NCBI GenBank assembly: GCA_029204225.1
Contig: CM055103.1
Coordinates: 47,858,458-47,922,457, forward strand
DNA length: 64,000 nt
Reading direction: 5' to 3'
Origin: Diphasiastrum complanatum
Taxonomy: Eukaryota > Streptophyta > Lycopodiopsida > Lycopodiales > Lycopodiaceae
This document shows positions 33,764 through 44,519 of this stretch, piece by piece; the first letter of the stretch is position 1; each line of letters starts with the position of its first letter. The notes below the pieces were generated by a model, which saw only the letters and a list, made by a program, of their open reading frames with translations, had not been told where the DNA came from and did no database searches. The translations under genes were made by a program, and so were the position numbers.

Positions 33764-35404
33764 TTCCACATGGGAAGTTGACTTGGAAGGGAAGGTTGCA
33801 ATAGAAAGTTGACAAACTCGGCCTTCCATAAGAAATGTTTCCACACAAGGTTAAGTTGGAAGGGAAGGTTAAGTCCATGCAAAAGGTTGTGCAAAAAAGC
33901 ATAGTATATCATTTTTTTGAGGGGTTGCGGGGGCTTTCCCCGAGTTGAAATGGAAAAAATCACATTTGGTGCCTAGGAGGTGCATGTAAAAAAAATTGCT
34001 ATAGAAAATTTTTTCTTCTTGATTCCACCTTCGGAATGGACCTCAAGATAAACAACCTTTTCCTGTGCAAAAAAGGAACAATTGATTTTATGGTGATGTT
34101 GAGTCAAAGGAGCAACCACTTTCCACATCGAAGATCAAAGGAGAGATTCTACTCTTAATTAAGAGATCAAAGGAAGAGATTCTACTCAAAGTTAAAAACC
34201 TATAATATTTGAAAATAGAGGAGACCTTTTGCTTTGCAAAAAGGATCTAAAATCAAAGGAGAGATTCTACTCCGAGTTAAAAGATCAAAAAAAGAGATTT
34301 TACTGTAAGTTAAAAACCTATAATCTTTGAAAATAAAGCACACCTTTTCCTTTGCAAAAGCAAAAAAGATAAAAAATCGGTTTTTCGGTGACATGAGGAG
34401 CAACCAGTTTGCTAATAGCTATATAGACGTGGCCACGACTGGCTCGTTCTCTTCTCTGTGTGTTTCACCTGGCAACGGCCCACCACCCTCCTCCTCCTCC
34501 TCTCGAGTTTTCATCCTCTCTCTTTCTCTCTTATTTCTTTCCTTCAGTCTACATGCAAAAACTAGAGTAGGCAAGAAGCTCATTCCAGCTAAGACATCCA
34601 CAAATTTCCTTCTCCACCCTCCACATCTCACATCTTGATTTCTTTACTACATTTTGTGCTGAATTATTTCATCCTTGGCCCCCTTAATCCTGATCGATTG
34701 AGTTCAATACGCTCCTCAATATATTCCCACATCTCCCACCTGCTTGCTTAAGATGTTGTGATGGATTGTGTCTGCCTACCAGCTGATGCAAGGAGATTAG
34801 AAGCTCAATCCCACATCTCCCACCTTCTTGCTGAACATCTTGTGATGGATTGTGTCAGCCTACCACATGCAATCAAGGAGATTAGTGGAAGATTGATCCA
34901 GCAGCTAAATAACTCTTTTTCCACAGATGATTTGCATTTGTTATGCACTACTGCTTGATCCATCAGCTGCAGGTTATTGGTCTACATCTCCTGTTATAGT
35001 GATCATGGCATTAAGGTCAAAATGGTCTACATCTGCTACCGTGCTCATCTCTACATGAATCCAGAAGGTGGTTGGCCTTTCAAATTCTCTCCTCATGAAT
35101 TTGCTGATTTCCAACCTAAGCATCGCGTCTGCTTATGACCATCTATCAATTTACTGAAGCTGCGCCTACCAGCTATTCGTTCAAAGAACGCAAGCAATCA
35201 TATTTTAGATGCTGATTCTCCTGTCTTCTCCTTCGACGTCTACGTTTGGTGGGTGCACCAGCTTGAGCTGGTGGGTCCGTCAGTAGAATTCGGTGTTTCT
35301 TCAAAAAAAGAATTGCAAATTGCATCTCGTGAGTCGTAGTCTAGTCGCAAGCTATCGGGAACTGCTGCTTGCTTATCTTTTTCATCTTCGAGAAACCTCG
35401 GCAA
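33764..35404. other. No gene recognised; two local tandem duplications
   Basis: At 34135-34370 a roughly 120-bp unit ('gagattctact', 'agttaaaaacctataat.tttgaaaata', 'ccttttgctttgcaaaa') occurs twice. At 34721-34885 an 80-bp unit ('cccacatctcccacct', 'tgtgatggattgtgtc', 'caaggagattag') occurs twice. No supported coding frame. Confidence 0.6.
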
Positions 35405-35652
35405 ATGTGAGCTTGCAGCTCAAAATCCGACACTGATGTGGTCAGTAGACTTGTGTCAAAAATGTCACAAAAGATCTGAACAGATTCAAATTCTTCGTAA
35501 GGCAAAAGGGAAGTTTCAAGCCTTTGCGTGATAGTGTGCAGATCAAGCACTCAGCAGATTGACGGAGAATGATTTCTGGTTGCAGAACTTTTGACAGGTG
35601 GAATTTATTTCTAGGATGAGTAATACAGGCTGTGGAATTTGAAGGAAGAACT
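35405..35652 (+). promoter_or_regulatory. Conserved upstream block of GT92 copy 2 (promoter/5' UTR)
   Basis: It aligns with 12265-12016 (reverse strand) from 'cagctcaaaatc.gacactga' to the start codon, with small indels. See the entry at 12016-12265. Confidence 0.7.
35616..35642 (+). promoter_or_regulatory. Upstream ORF of 8 codons before GT92 copy 2
   Basis: ATG at 35616 encodes MSNTGCGI and stops with TGA at 35640-35642, exactly 10 nt before the main ATG. Length, position and first residues match the uORF of copy 1 (MSRTGRGR), though the stop codon differs (TGA against TAA). Confidence 0.55.
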
Positions 35653-37212
35653 ATGGGTAAGGCAAGTAAAATCATCAATACAGTTGTTTTGGTAATTTTT
35701 CTCTCGTGCCTATTTCAGTGGCCTATTTTCTATGGGCTCGTCAAACTCTCCATTTTCTCCTGCAACGCCATATACACTCTGACATCCCCCTCTCTTGCAA
35801 CGAAGCTAGAAACAACAACACCATCTCTTGCTGTAAAGCCAAAAGCAACGCCATTAAAAGACGCATTCATTGAGTCTGTAGATAGTCAAACAGTAGTAGT
35901 GTCTCGTGAGCAGGAAACCTCTACAATGCTTCCAGAACTCACACTTGATCCATCGAAACCCAAACAGCAAGCTCTTCATGCCCACGGGTATGCTCACTAT
36001 CCCTTCGTGCACTTCAGCGCTTACAGAGATTCGGGGAAAACTTTCTTCCTGATCGGCATTACATCCGTCGTAGCACGCGACTTTGATCAGCCAGTGCAGC
36101 AGTGCGAATGGCAATCCCTGAACAATGGATCGCAACAATCAGCTCCCACGGTAGCTACAAAAGCCCATATGATTTATGTGTACTACGATCAGCTTCCTCG
36201 CCTATATGTGGTCGCAATGGTGAACTGCACCTTTGAGGAAGAAGTAGGGATTGAAAATGAAGGAGGATTGCTCTTCATCACGGTTTCTGTCGGGCCACAT
36301 CAAGGAGATACAGAGAGAAATCTAGCATTCGAGGAGAAGATAGGTGCAGCATCTGATCTTATAACAAAGAGAAATAATCCACCGTCTTTAAGGATTGCAT
36401 TCTGTGGTCCTCCATTGCACGGAAACATCCGAGCAGATTGGATTCTTCATTGGTTGGTGTATCATCACTATCTATGGAAAGGAAGTGCCCATTTCTTCTT
36501 CTACAACGTGGGTGGGCTCGGTGATTCTCATCGTCGAGTGCTTGATCCGTTTCTGAAAGGAGGCTATCTGACAATTATCGATGCATCAGATGAGAAAATG
36601 TTTCCATCCTGGTATCACAATCAGTTGCTTTTCATCAACGATTGCCTCCACATGACGAAGTATTTGTCTTCCTGGACCTTCTTCCATGATCTGGATGAAT
36701 TCCTCTTTGTACCACGACCAAGGACTCTAGATCAACTCCTTGATCAAAACAAAGAAAAGACATTCATCACCTTTGGCAGCATTCCTTCTGTGACGTCCCT
36801 CTGTGCTGATCCACCACTGAAGGCATCCCACTGGTTTGTGCAAAGGTTTCTTTGGATGCAAAAACTGCCTCACTGCGTTAATGATGAGGATCCGTGGGTT
36901 TGCCTGCGAGGTCCAGGTGCAAGAAAGTATGCAGTGAATCCCAGAAAGATGATTGCTGCAGCAGTGCACGGCACATCTTGGCCTTCTGAGGGAGGGATAG
37001 ATCTGAATGCAACCATAGCCAGGACATATCATTACCATGGAGTGCTCTCAGCTGAGGCCAAACTGTGCGAGAAAAAGGTGAATGTTTCTCTTCCTAGGGA
37101 TCAACTGGAGCAAGAATTCCCAGAAGTCCAGCAGTACAATTATGACCTTTCCATGTCTAAAGCCGTGACCAAGGCAAGGAAATTCTCTGCTTTGTTGCTA
37201 AAAACCTTATAG
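35653..37212 (+). CDS. GT92 family glycosyltransferase, galactan-synthase-like (copy 2)
   Basis: An intact single-exon frame of 519 residues, paralog of the gene at 12015-10516. The N-terminal signal anchor is at about residues 7-30 (V-V-L-V-I-F-L-S-C-L-F-Q-W). The stem is longer than in copy 1, by about 20 residues, around residues 45-90. The GT92 domain starts near residue 247 (R-I-A-F-C-G-P-P-L). D-L-D-E-F-L lies at 346-351, with the R-K-Y-A-V-N-P and T-Y-H-Y-H-G blocks kept. By eye almost nine in ten residues match in the catalytic half, and all motif residues agree. Same expected role: Golgi transfer of galactose to pectic galactan (family knowledge), with the exact acceptor unproven. 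An in-frame GTG seven codons earlier was not used as start. Confidence 0.9.
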   Translation: MGKASKIINTVVLVIFLSCLFQWPIFYGLVKLSIFSCNAIYTLTSPSLATKLETTTPSLAVKPKATPLKDAFIESVDSQTVVVSREQETSTMLPELTLDPSKPKQQALHAHGYAHYPFVHFSAYRDSGKTFFLIGITSVVARDFDQPVQQCEWQSLNNGSQQSAPTVATKAHMIYVYYDQLPRLYVVAMVNCTFEEEVGIENEGGLLFITVSVGPHQGDTERNLAFEEKIGAASDLITKRNNPPSLRIAFCGPPLHGNIRADWILHWLVYHHYLWKGSAHFFFYNVGGLGDSHRRVLDPFLKGGYLTIIDASDEKMFPSWYHNQLLFINDCLHMTKYLSSWTFFHDLDEFLFVPRPRTLDQLLDQNKEKTFITFGSIPSVTSLCADPPLKASHWFVQRFLWMQKLPHCVNDEDPWVCLRGPGARKYAVNPRKMIAAAVHGTSWPSEGGIDLNATIARTYHYHGVLSAEAKLCEKKVNVSLPRDQLEQEFPEVQQYNYDLSMSKAVTKARKFSALLLKTL

Positions 37213-37738
37213 AAAGCCCTCACATAGCTTTCAGAAAAGATGATGCTGTAATTCATTCTCTTGAGGAAGAGAGAGAGATCTCTTATGCATACCATCCTTG
37301 ATGCAACCTATGGATTTGGAATTGCAACCTTAACATTGGTACGAGCCTGCTTTTCATGGAATGAGCCTTTTAACTTGTAAATTACATTTAGCATGATTTT
37401 CCTTTGATGATACATAAGGAGGACATATGATCTCCATGATAATTAAGAATCTCACTCTATTAAATGAGTTGCTCTATGCTATTTGTGCCATGGAACTCAT
37501 GTTTGAAGAACTCATAGGTCGAGAGATTGGGTTACTTTAGTGAGTCTAGCCCAACAATTATTCATGTGTGGAGGCTAGAATACTAATGTGATCCTTCACA
37601 ATTATTCATGAGTGGAGACTAGAATACTAATGAAGCTTCACAATTTGTGCCAAAAAACAGAATCTCTTTAGCATTAGAAAAATTTCATGTCATCTATATA
37701 TTAATATACTTATGTTTCACCATTGTGAAGCTTCATTG

Positions 37739-37829
<91 letters not shown>

Positions 37830-38099
37830 TCTCTCTCTCTATGGGATAATACTTGACTTGTTGCACTTTACCACTAAACGTCTACTTTCGGACCAAAGTA
37901 AGATTACCAAAAGGCCTCACATTTGACATTCTATAATAACATTATATGCCCTTTCTAGTGTCATAAGGTCTATTTTAGATGACCGAGAATGATTCTAAAT
38001 CATTCGATGAATGAGAGCAGTTTCTTCCCTCACAAGCTACTCTATAGATAACTCTACACAAGCTTTTCCTTCAACGTAGAAAGAAATCAGGTGGGTATA
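37213..38099. other. 3' flank of GT92 copy 2 with (CT)n array at 37741-37840
   Basis: No coding frame. Near 37560-37640 'tattcatg.gtggag.ctagaatactaatg' is repeated twice. The 100-bp CT array follows. The first 80 bp after the stop show weak similarity to the 3' flank of copy 1. Confidence 0.6.
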
Positions 38100-38450
38100 T
38101 AAGAAAATTCACAACCAATTCCAGGAGATAATCCTAACAATTGAAATCTCTCATGCTCCTTTAGTGTTACTCAAAGAATACCATGTCACTTGTACCCAAC
38201 ATGGACAAAATTGAATGTATCATCCAAGTACAATTGAAATGCCATAATTGTATTCACTAACTCAAAAGGAACATGGATTTCAACAAAACCGAATATCATA
38301 GTGTCCTAGATATCCAATATCTATTTCAGAATTGGTAAAAAGAACTTAATTCTTTTACAAGTTAGAATTCCTTTTGGTTGCTATAGTCATTATAGAGAAA
38401 CACTCTATAACAAAAAAAAATTCAAATTACTAGATTCCTGTATGGAACAC
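38100..38450 (-). mobile_element. Ty3/gypsy reverse-transcriptase relic
   Basis: On the minus strand, decayed blocks read D-I-G-Y-L-G-H-Y-D-I-R (K-I-D-L-x-S-G-Y-H-Q-I-R in working RTs) and then L-Y-L-D-D-T-F-N-F-V (the Y-L-D-D box), in different frames. It probably belongs to the minus-strand element whose 5' LTR is at 40908-41328. The remainder, 38450-39100, is too decayed to place. Confidence 0.4.
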
Positions 38451-39139
38451 CTTCCATCTGCTTTACTTTGCAAGATCCAAATCAAATTGCAAAATAGAGA
38501 TGGTTCTATAAATGAATTATCAGTCTTGCCACTACTTTTCCCTTAGAATCATCGATTTCTCGAAATTCTAATTCACACTAGGGAAAAGGAATCCAAATTC
38601 CTAGAGGCAGTCTTCTTAAATAATTCCCAATTTTATTTGTACTTGCAATTAGTTATACTTCAGAAATTGAATGTAAATCAATTAATTGGATCACTAAGAC
38701 CACCAATCATCTACATCTCAGACTTTCACTTTTTCCTCTCTTCCAAAAATGGTTCAGGTTAACAAAACCCTAAGTTTGTACTAGGAAAAAGCTCAATTTG
38801 GTATCAGTAACTCTAACACTAATCTTCCTGACAGTTTTGATTGTTCAATCATTAAGTGCCACACTTAATTCTGGCAAATCCCCTTATGGATCAGCATAGA
38901 AACTGTTCCAACTAGATTTACATTATTCTTGGTCTTTATTGATCCCTAAAACAAGAAATGCTCCCTTTATTGACAGATTCACAAGATATTCAACTAAAAG
39001 TGAAGGGTACAATGACCTTTTAGAACTGACCAATTTCATCACATTAAGATCATTCACTTTATAAGTCATTTATGTTTGATCAATAACCAATGAATTTGAA
39101 CAAATCGAAAACACCCATGGTTTCTTCAAATTTTACATA

Positions 39140-39510
39140 AACTGGGATGTTCATTCAAATTCCATTCAATATGGACCTAAACCGTGAAAATCGATCAAAC
39201 ATCGACTTGACAGTTTCACAGTTACTATCACATATTGGAAGGATTTTGAAACATCCAGCATGCATCCAAAATGACATGCAGTGATTTCAATAAAAAAAAT
39301 CAATTTTTACATGAATTGCCAAGAAACTGGGAAATTAGCCTTGGGATTTTTGCAATCCTTTCGAAATGGACCAATTGTGAATATCGATTAAGAAGATTGA
39401 AGAATCACAGGCACTGTCACATATCGAAACTATTTCGAAACAATCTGCATGCAACAAACTCGACATGCACTGACTTTTTTGAAAAAACGAAAAAATTCCC
39501 ATAATTAGCC
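39140..39510. repeat. Degenerate tandem duplication, ~190 bp unit
   Basis: Two successive blocks share 'atggacc.a', 'gtgaa.atcga', 'cact.tcacatat.g', 'ttt.gaaacaat.c.gcatgcaa.' and 'gacatgca.tgactt'. Function unknown. Confidence 0.5.
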
Positions 39511-40894
39511 TAGCCACTAGGAAATCTGCTTTTTGATCTAAAATTGCCAAAAATAGCTTCATGCAAGAAATCTTTTGATCAATCTACTGATTACACATGC
39601 AACATGCATCCAAGCATGCATACAGGTCTATCCATACATTTTCATCAACAGAAAATGACTACATTGACTTACAAGCATGCATTCATCAGAACATTTTGAA
39701 AATTTTGCAAATTTTAGTTCAAAAATTGCCAAACTTCTGACAATCATAACTTTCTCTACAGGACACCAAATTAGTCGCTGTAAAGTATAGTACGGAGGGA
39801 GAGTGGGTCCAAAAGTCACTTGCCACATCACCCTACCACCTAGGCTTCACACATGTGAGGTGGAATTGTTAGAAAGTCAGGTAGGAGGGTGCACTTTTTG
39901 TAGGTGGTATCATAAAAAATCCAACTCTAGCCCAATAAGCATCCAATCAGAGGTTACAAGCACTCTAATAAGGTCCATTATAGAGGCACATAAGCTTCTA
40001 ACAGGTCTAGATAGCAATCATAGGCTCAGATCATGAAAAAAATGCATTTTTAGCCTCCTTCAACAAGAAAAACTTCAACATGATGGTGTCTAATGCTCTC
40101 CTATCCAAATTGGATGCATGATGGCTCAAAACAGATGCAATCCATCATATCTTCAAGCTTCTAATGAAAACCAATAGGTTCAGACCCCCATTTGGTAGGT
40201 ATTCATGCCCAAAAATCACCAAAAATACACTATTTTTTGATGTTTTGAGCCCCCTAATGGTGTCAAATCCTAATCAAACTTCATGAAAGACTTAAGACAG
40301 CTTCATCAAACCTTTGAAAATGTGAATGCAAAATATTGTCTATGACTTTTTTGATCCACCACAAAATTAGTCCAAAAAACCATGATTTTTGACCAATTTT
40401 GACCAAAATTTGTGGGATAAATCCACAAATAAGTGCAATCAGATCCAAATCCCTATAAATCCATTACATGCAAGCACTAAAAGTTCTGATTTCAGTCAAA
40501 TGTGAATTCTATAGCCCATTTCTAGCCCAAAAACCCCAATTTTTGGTCCAAAATCACTATCTAATCATCATTTTGACTATTCAAACATCATGCAATCATT
40601 AGATCCAATCATTAATGAGTGTAAAATAGCAAGTAAAATCTAGAAAATGTACTACATCAGTACCTATGATCAATCCCAAGCAAAAAAAAAAAACCATAAA
40701 AAATCCTTTGATTTCCATCAAAAACTATGGAGAAAATTCATAATTATGACCTTTAGGCTGAAAGTACACCAAATTCAGAGAAGCCACCTACTTGGAGATC
40801 AATTCCACCACCTGGAAGTAACATGCAAGGAGAAATCCACAGAAACTGAGAAAATACAAGAAGTAGCTCCACCTCCGATTGATGCAAATCCATA
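39511..40894. other. No gene recognised; probable 5' internal part of a minus-strand retroelement
   Basis: It lies just inside the primer-binding site at 40895. Only short frames with no gag motif remain. Confidence 0.35.
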
Positions 40895-40906
40895 GCTCTG
40901 ATACCA
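40895..40906 (-). promoter_or_regulatory. Primer-binding site for initiator Met tRNA
   Basis: The minus strand reads TGGTATCAGAGC, one base after an LTR ending CTTACA. Confidence 0.8.
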
Positions 40907-40907
40907 C

Positions 40908-41328
40908 TGTAAGAATCGCCTTATGAAGATCTAACTAGATCCTGTTGCAAAACAACCAAAAGGACACTTGTGGAGCAAAACCACCCATCCAATCCTAGAT
41001 CCCTCCCAAAGAATCCCTCCTAGACCTAGCCCCCAAGCCATGGTGAATGAATGCAAGAGAGGAGAGGAATCCTGGCTAAAGAAACTGAATTTCCAATAGG
41101 GAGATGGGCGAGTTTCCATGGTAAGTATTCTCTTTCCAAAGAGAGAATATTCTCCTTAGGATCCCCATGCAGCCTATATTAGCTATTAACCTCCTATTCT
41201 TGCATTATAGCAGTCAAACACCATGCATATACTCCTATGTCCAATTATAGATCTGGGCCCTCATATGATTATTAATTACTTTACAGGCCAAGCCCGGAAT
41301 GACGAGGCATAACCAATAACCATATACA
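40908..41328 (-). repeat. 5' LTR of a minus-strand retroelement
   Basis: On the minus strand it starts TGTATATGGT (41328) and ends ATTCTTACA (40908), with matched TGTA/TACA termini, next to the primer-binding site. An AT-rich, TATA-like ctaatatagg lies near the middle. No 3' partner was recognised to the left. The 41328 boundary adjoins a plus-strand gypsy relic and may be an insertion junction. Confidence 0.55.
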
Positions 41329-41334
41329 CCTAGA

Positions 41335-41856
41335 GTGACCGGATATCCATGTCAGAAATTATTCCAATTCCCTTATACTGGACATGGACGTAACACACTT
41401 TGTAGCGGATGTAATAGTATGCAAGGTCCTACAATCCGAGGCTGCTGGTGGCCAACAATGCACAAGGATACTGAGGCATATATCAAGCAATGTGATGTAT
41501 GTCAGAGGGCACGCAGACCAACGAAGGCAAACTATGAGCCGTTACATCCTGTATTGGCTCAAGTGCCATTTGAGAAGTGGGGACTTGATTACATTGACCC
41601 TATTCACCCCCTTTAAAAACAATGGATGGGACACTATTCGCTACGCCCATCAACGGTAGTCGGTTACGCAAGTACTGGTCACCAGAAGCCTTCCCCAACA
41701 CTTCTTGAAGAGTTCAAGATAGGTTTTATGTAAGCGATCTTTATCCACGATTTTTCTGACGCACTCCATCATCAGCAATAAACGTGTCGACAGCCTTCTT
41801 CCACAACAAGCACAGGCAGGTGTCGTGGGACCGTCACCTATTTAGGTGGGGGATAC
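41335..41856 (+). mobile_element. Ty3/gypsy relic with integrase zinc finger and polypurine tract
   Basis: The plus frame shows R-G-C-W-W-P-T-M-H-K-D, C-D-V-C-Q-R-A and F-E-K-W-G-L-D-Y-I, that is the second half of the H2C2 finger and the start of the catalytic core (first D in G-L-D). The frame breaks at about 41616. It is followed by 'tcgtgggaccgtcacctatt' and the tract aggtgggggata before the LTR at 41857. The N-terminal part is cut at the LTR of the opposite-strand element. Confidence 0.7.
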
Positions 41857-42655
<799 letters not shown>

Positions 42656-43860
42656 GGTGAACCAAGGCCGCTACAGCATGATACGTATCTTCAAACACAA
42701 ATTCTTGATCATCTGGTCACACCGACAGAATTTAGCTATTTGTTCAAAAAAGTTGAAACATGTCAAGTGGCCTTGCAAGGATTTTAGAGCTGATTCGACA
42801 GATTCAAAGGCACGGCCTTGACAGAGTTGGCAAAGGCCAAAGAAATCATCAAAGATTATGAGAAGGCCGCCTCCCAAGTTTTAGAGTCAAATCCACAACT
42901 TGGAGTTCTGGTCATGCCATATTTCTCGCCTCAACAACATGATCAGACAGAATTGGATGCGGCTATGGATTCAGGAATGGATCAGGGAGGAGCGCCAGAG
43001 GTTGAAGAGGTCCTACCAGTTCCACCAGTAGCACAAACAGGTCCATCCACATCAGGGACCAGACCGTTGTTTTGAAGGCCCGTCAGCGTCGAGGACGAAA
43101 TCAAAAGTCTTTTGCAGCAACACCCGCATGATTCCTCGCGTGGTGGTTGGGTCATAAAGCTCAAAACCTCAGAGATTGAGGCTGGAAAAGAAATTGATAA
43201 GCTACCAGCTTTGGGAGAGCAACCGGCTTGGAGAGTTATGGTTTTTGATAAAGCTCTTGATTCTATAAGGAGCTATGTTGCAAGTCCTTGCCAACTACAA
43301 GTGGATCCGTGCTATGTGCCGATGCCATGTCGTAATAAGTAGAAAGATCTGGGAGTGGCCATGGATAAAATCACGATCCATACACCGAATTGGCCAGTTA
43401 TCCACTAGCCTTTCAACTGGGCAATTTCAGTGGATTTCCATAGAGCGCTACAAGCATACCAACGAAAGTACATGTTTTCTCCTGATCGACCATTAGGCAA
43501 TCGATGCTTTTTGCAAAAGACTTGACTATGTTGGCGTCCGTTGCTACTCGATGAGATGATTGCCTTCCTACATTGGCATTCGATCCAAATACACCAATGG
43601 AGTCCGACAGCGTTAAAGATCAGCTGCCCTTCACAAGATTGTACTTTCATGCTGCAATGATGGGTGGCTCCCAGGGAGTGGATCGCCGAAGCACATAAGT
43701 GCTTTTTACTGCACAGTTTGGATTTCAACACTGCCCGACTCGACTTCATGGAGAAGGTGCAGCATCATTTAATAAAAGTACGATGCAAGGCTAATCAAAG
43801 CCCGAAGTAAATAATCTCGTGAGCTATCGTGGGACCGCCACTAGTTTTGGTGGGGGATAC
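42656..43860 (+). mobile_element. Short internal region between two related gypsy LTRs
   Basis: It is only 1.2 kb long. It holds an 85-codon frame at 42818-43075 (a charged helical start, then a Pro/Gly/Ser-rich end) and a later region open in pieces (43100-43800, for example W-R-V-M-V-F-D-K-A-L-D and M-E-K-V-Q-H-H-L). It ends in 'tcgtgggaccgccactagtt' and a gtgggggata purine tract like that at 41845. No RT, RNase H or integrase is seen. It could be a deleted or non-autonomous derivative, or two independent elements. Confidence 0.45.
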
Positions 43861-44460
43861 TTTTGGAGGGTTTTTGGATATCGAGGCAATCCTAACCCTA
43901 GCTAATAAGTAAGAGGGATTTGGCACCCTGCGTGTGTAAGCCCAACCCGATGATCACATAATTATTTGATAATTAGAAAGTCAATAAAAAGACTTTAGGC
44001 CTTTTTGCAGGACTTTTAATGTCGCAGGCCTAAATGTCAAGTTAGTGAATAAAATAGGGGTTCCCACCAAATTTCAATTTCGAATTGGTTCCCTCCAATT
44101 ATTGAATGGGTTCCCACTCTTTTTTAAATTTGAATAGTTAGGGAGGTAGGAATGGACCAATAGGATTTTGAGGCCAAGGTCCTCCTCTCCACTATAAATA
44201 GGGGCAAACTCGAGTTGCTTCTCATGTTTTCATCTTCATTTCAATACAAGCAGATTGGTTCTCTTATGAAATGGAATTGTGAATGTCCTTGCTCTCTAAC
44301 TCTATTCCTCCATCTCTCATGCTTTTGATTGTATTTGCTAATTGTTGGATCTAAATATTATTGGAATTGCTATTTCTTATGCTTTTTGTGAGAGAGAAAG
44401 GGGGAGAGAGAAAGAGTAAGCTATTATCATTGTAGATCTTAGGGTTAATGGTTGCAGTGT
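43861..44460 (+). repeat. Gypsy LTR, related to 41857-42655 (right end approximate)
   Basis: It follows a purine tract. Shared words with the LTR at 41857 are 'cctgcgtgt.taagcccaac', 'ccgatgagca/tcac' and 'gtcaagtta.t.aataaa'. There is a good TATA box, ccactataaatagg, at about 44190-44205. The two LTRs differ far more than the LTR pair of one recent insertion would. The initial TG is changed to TT. Confidence 0.5.
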
Positions 44461-44519
44461 TAATGGATGTTAGAGTTAGATGTGGATCTTCCATACATGC
44501 TGAATTCTAAGATATATTA

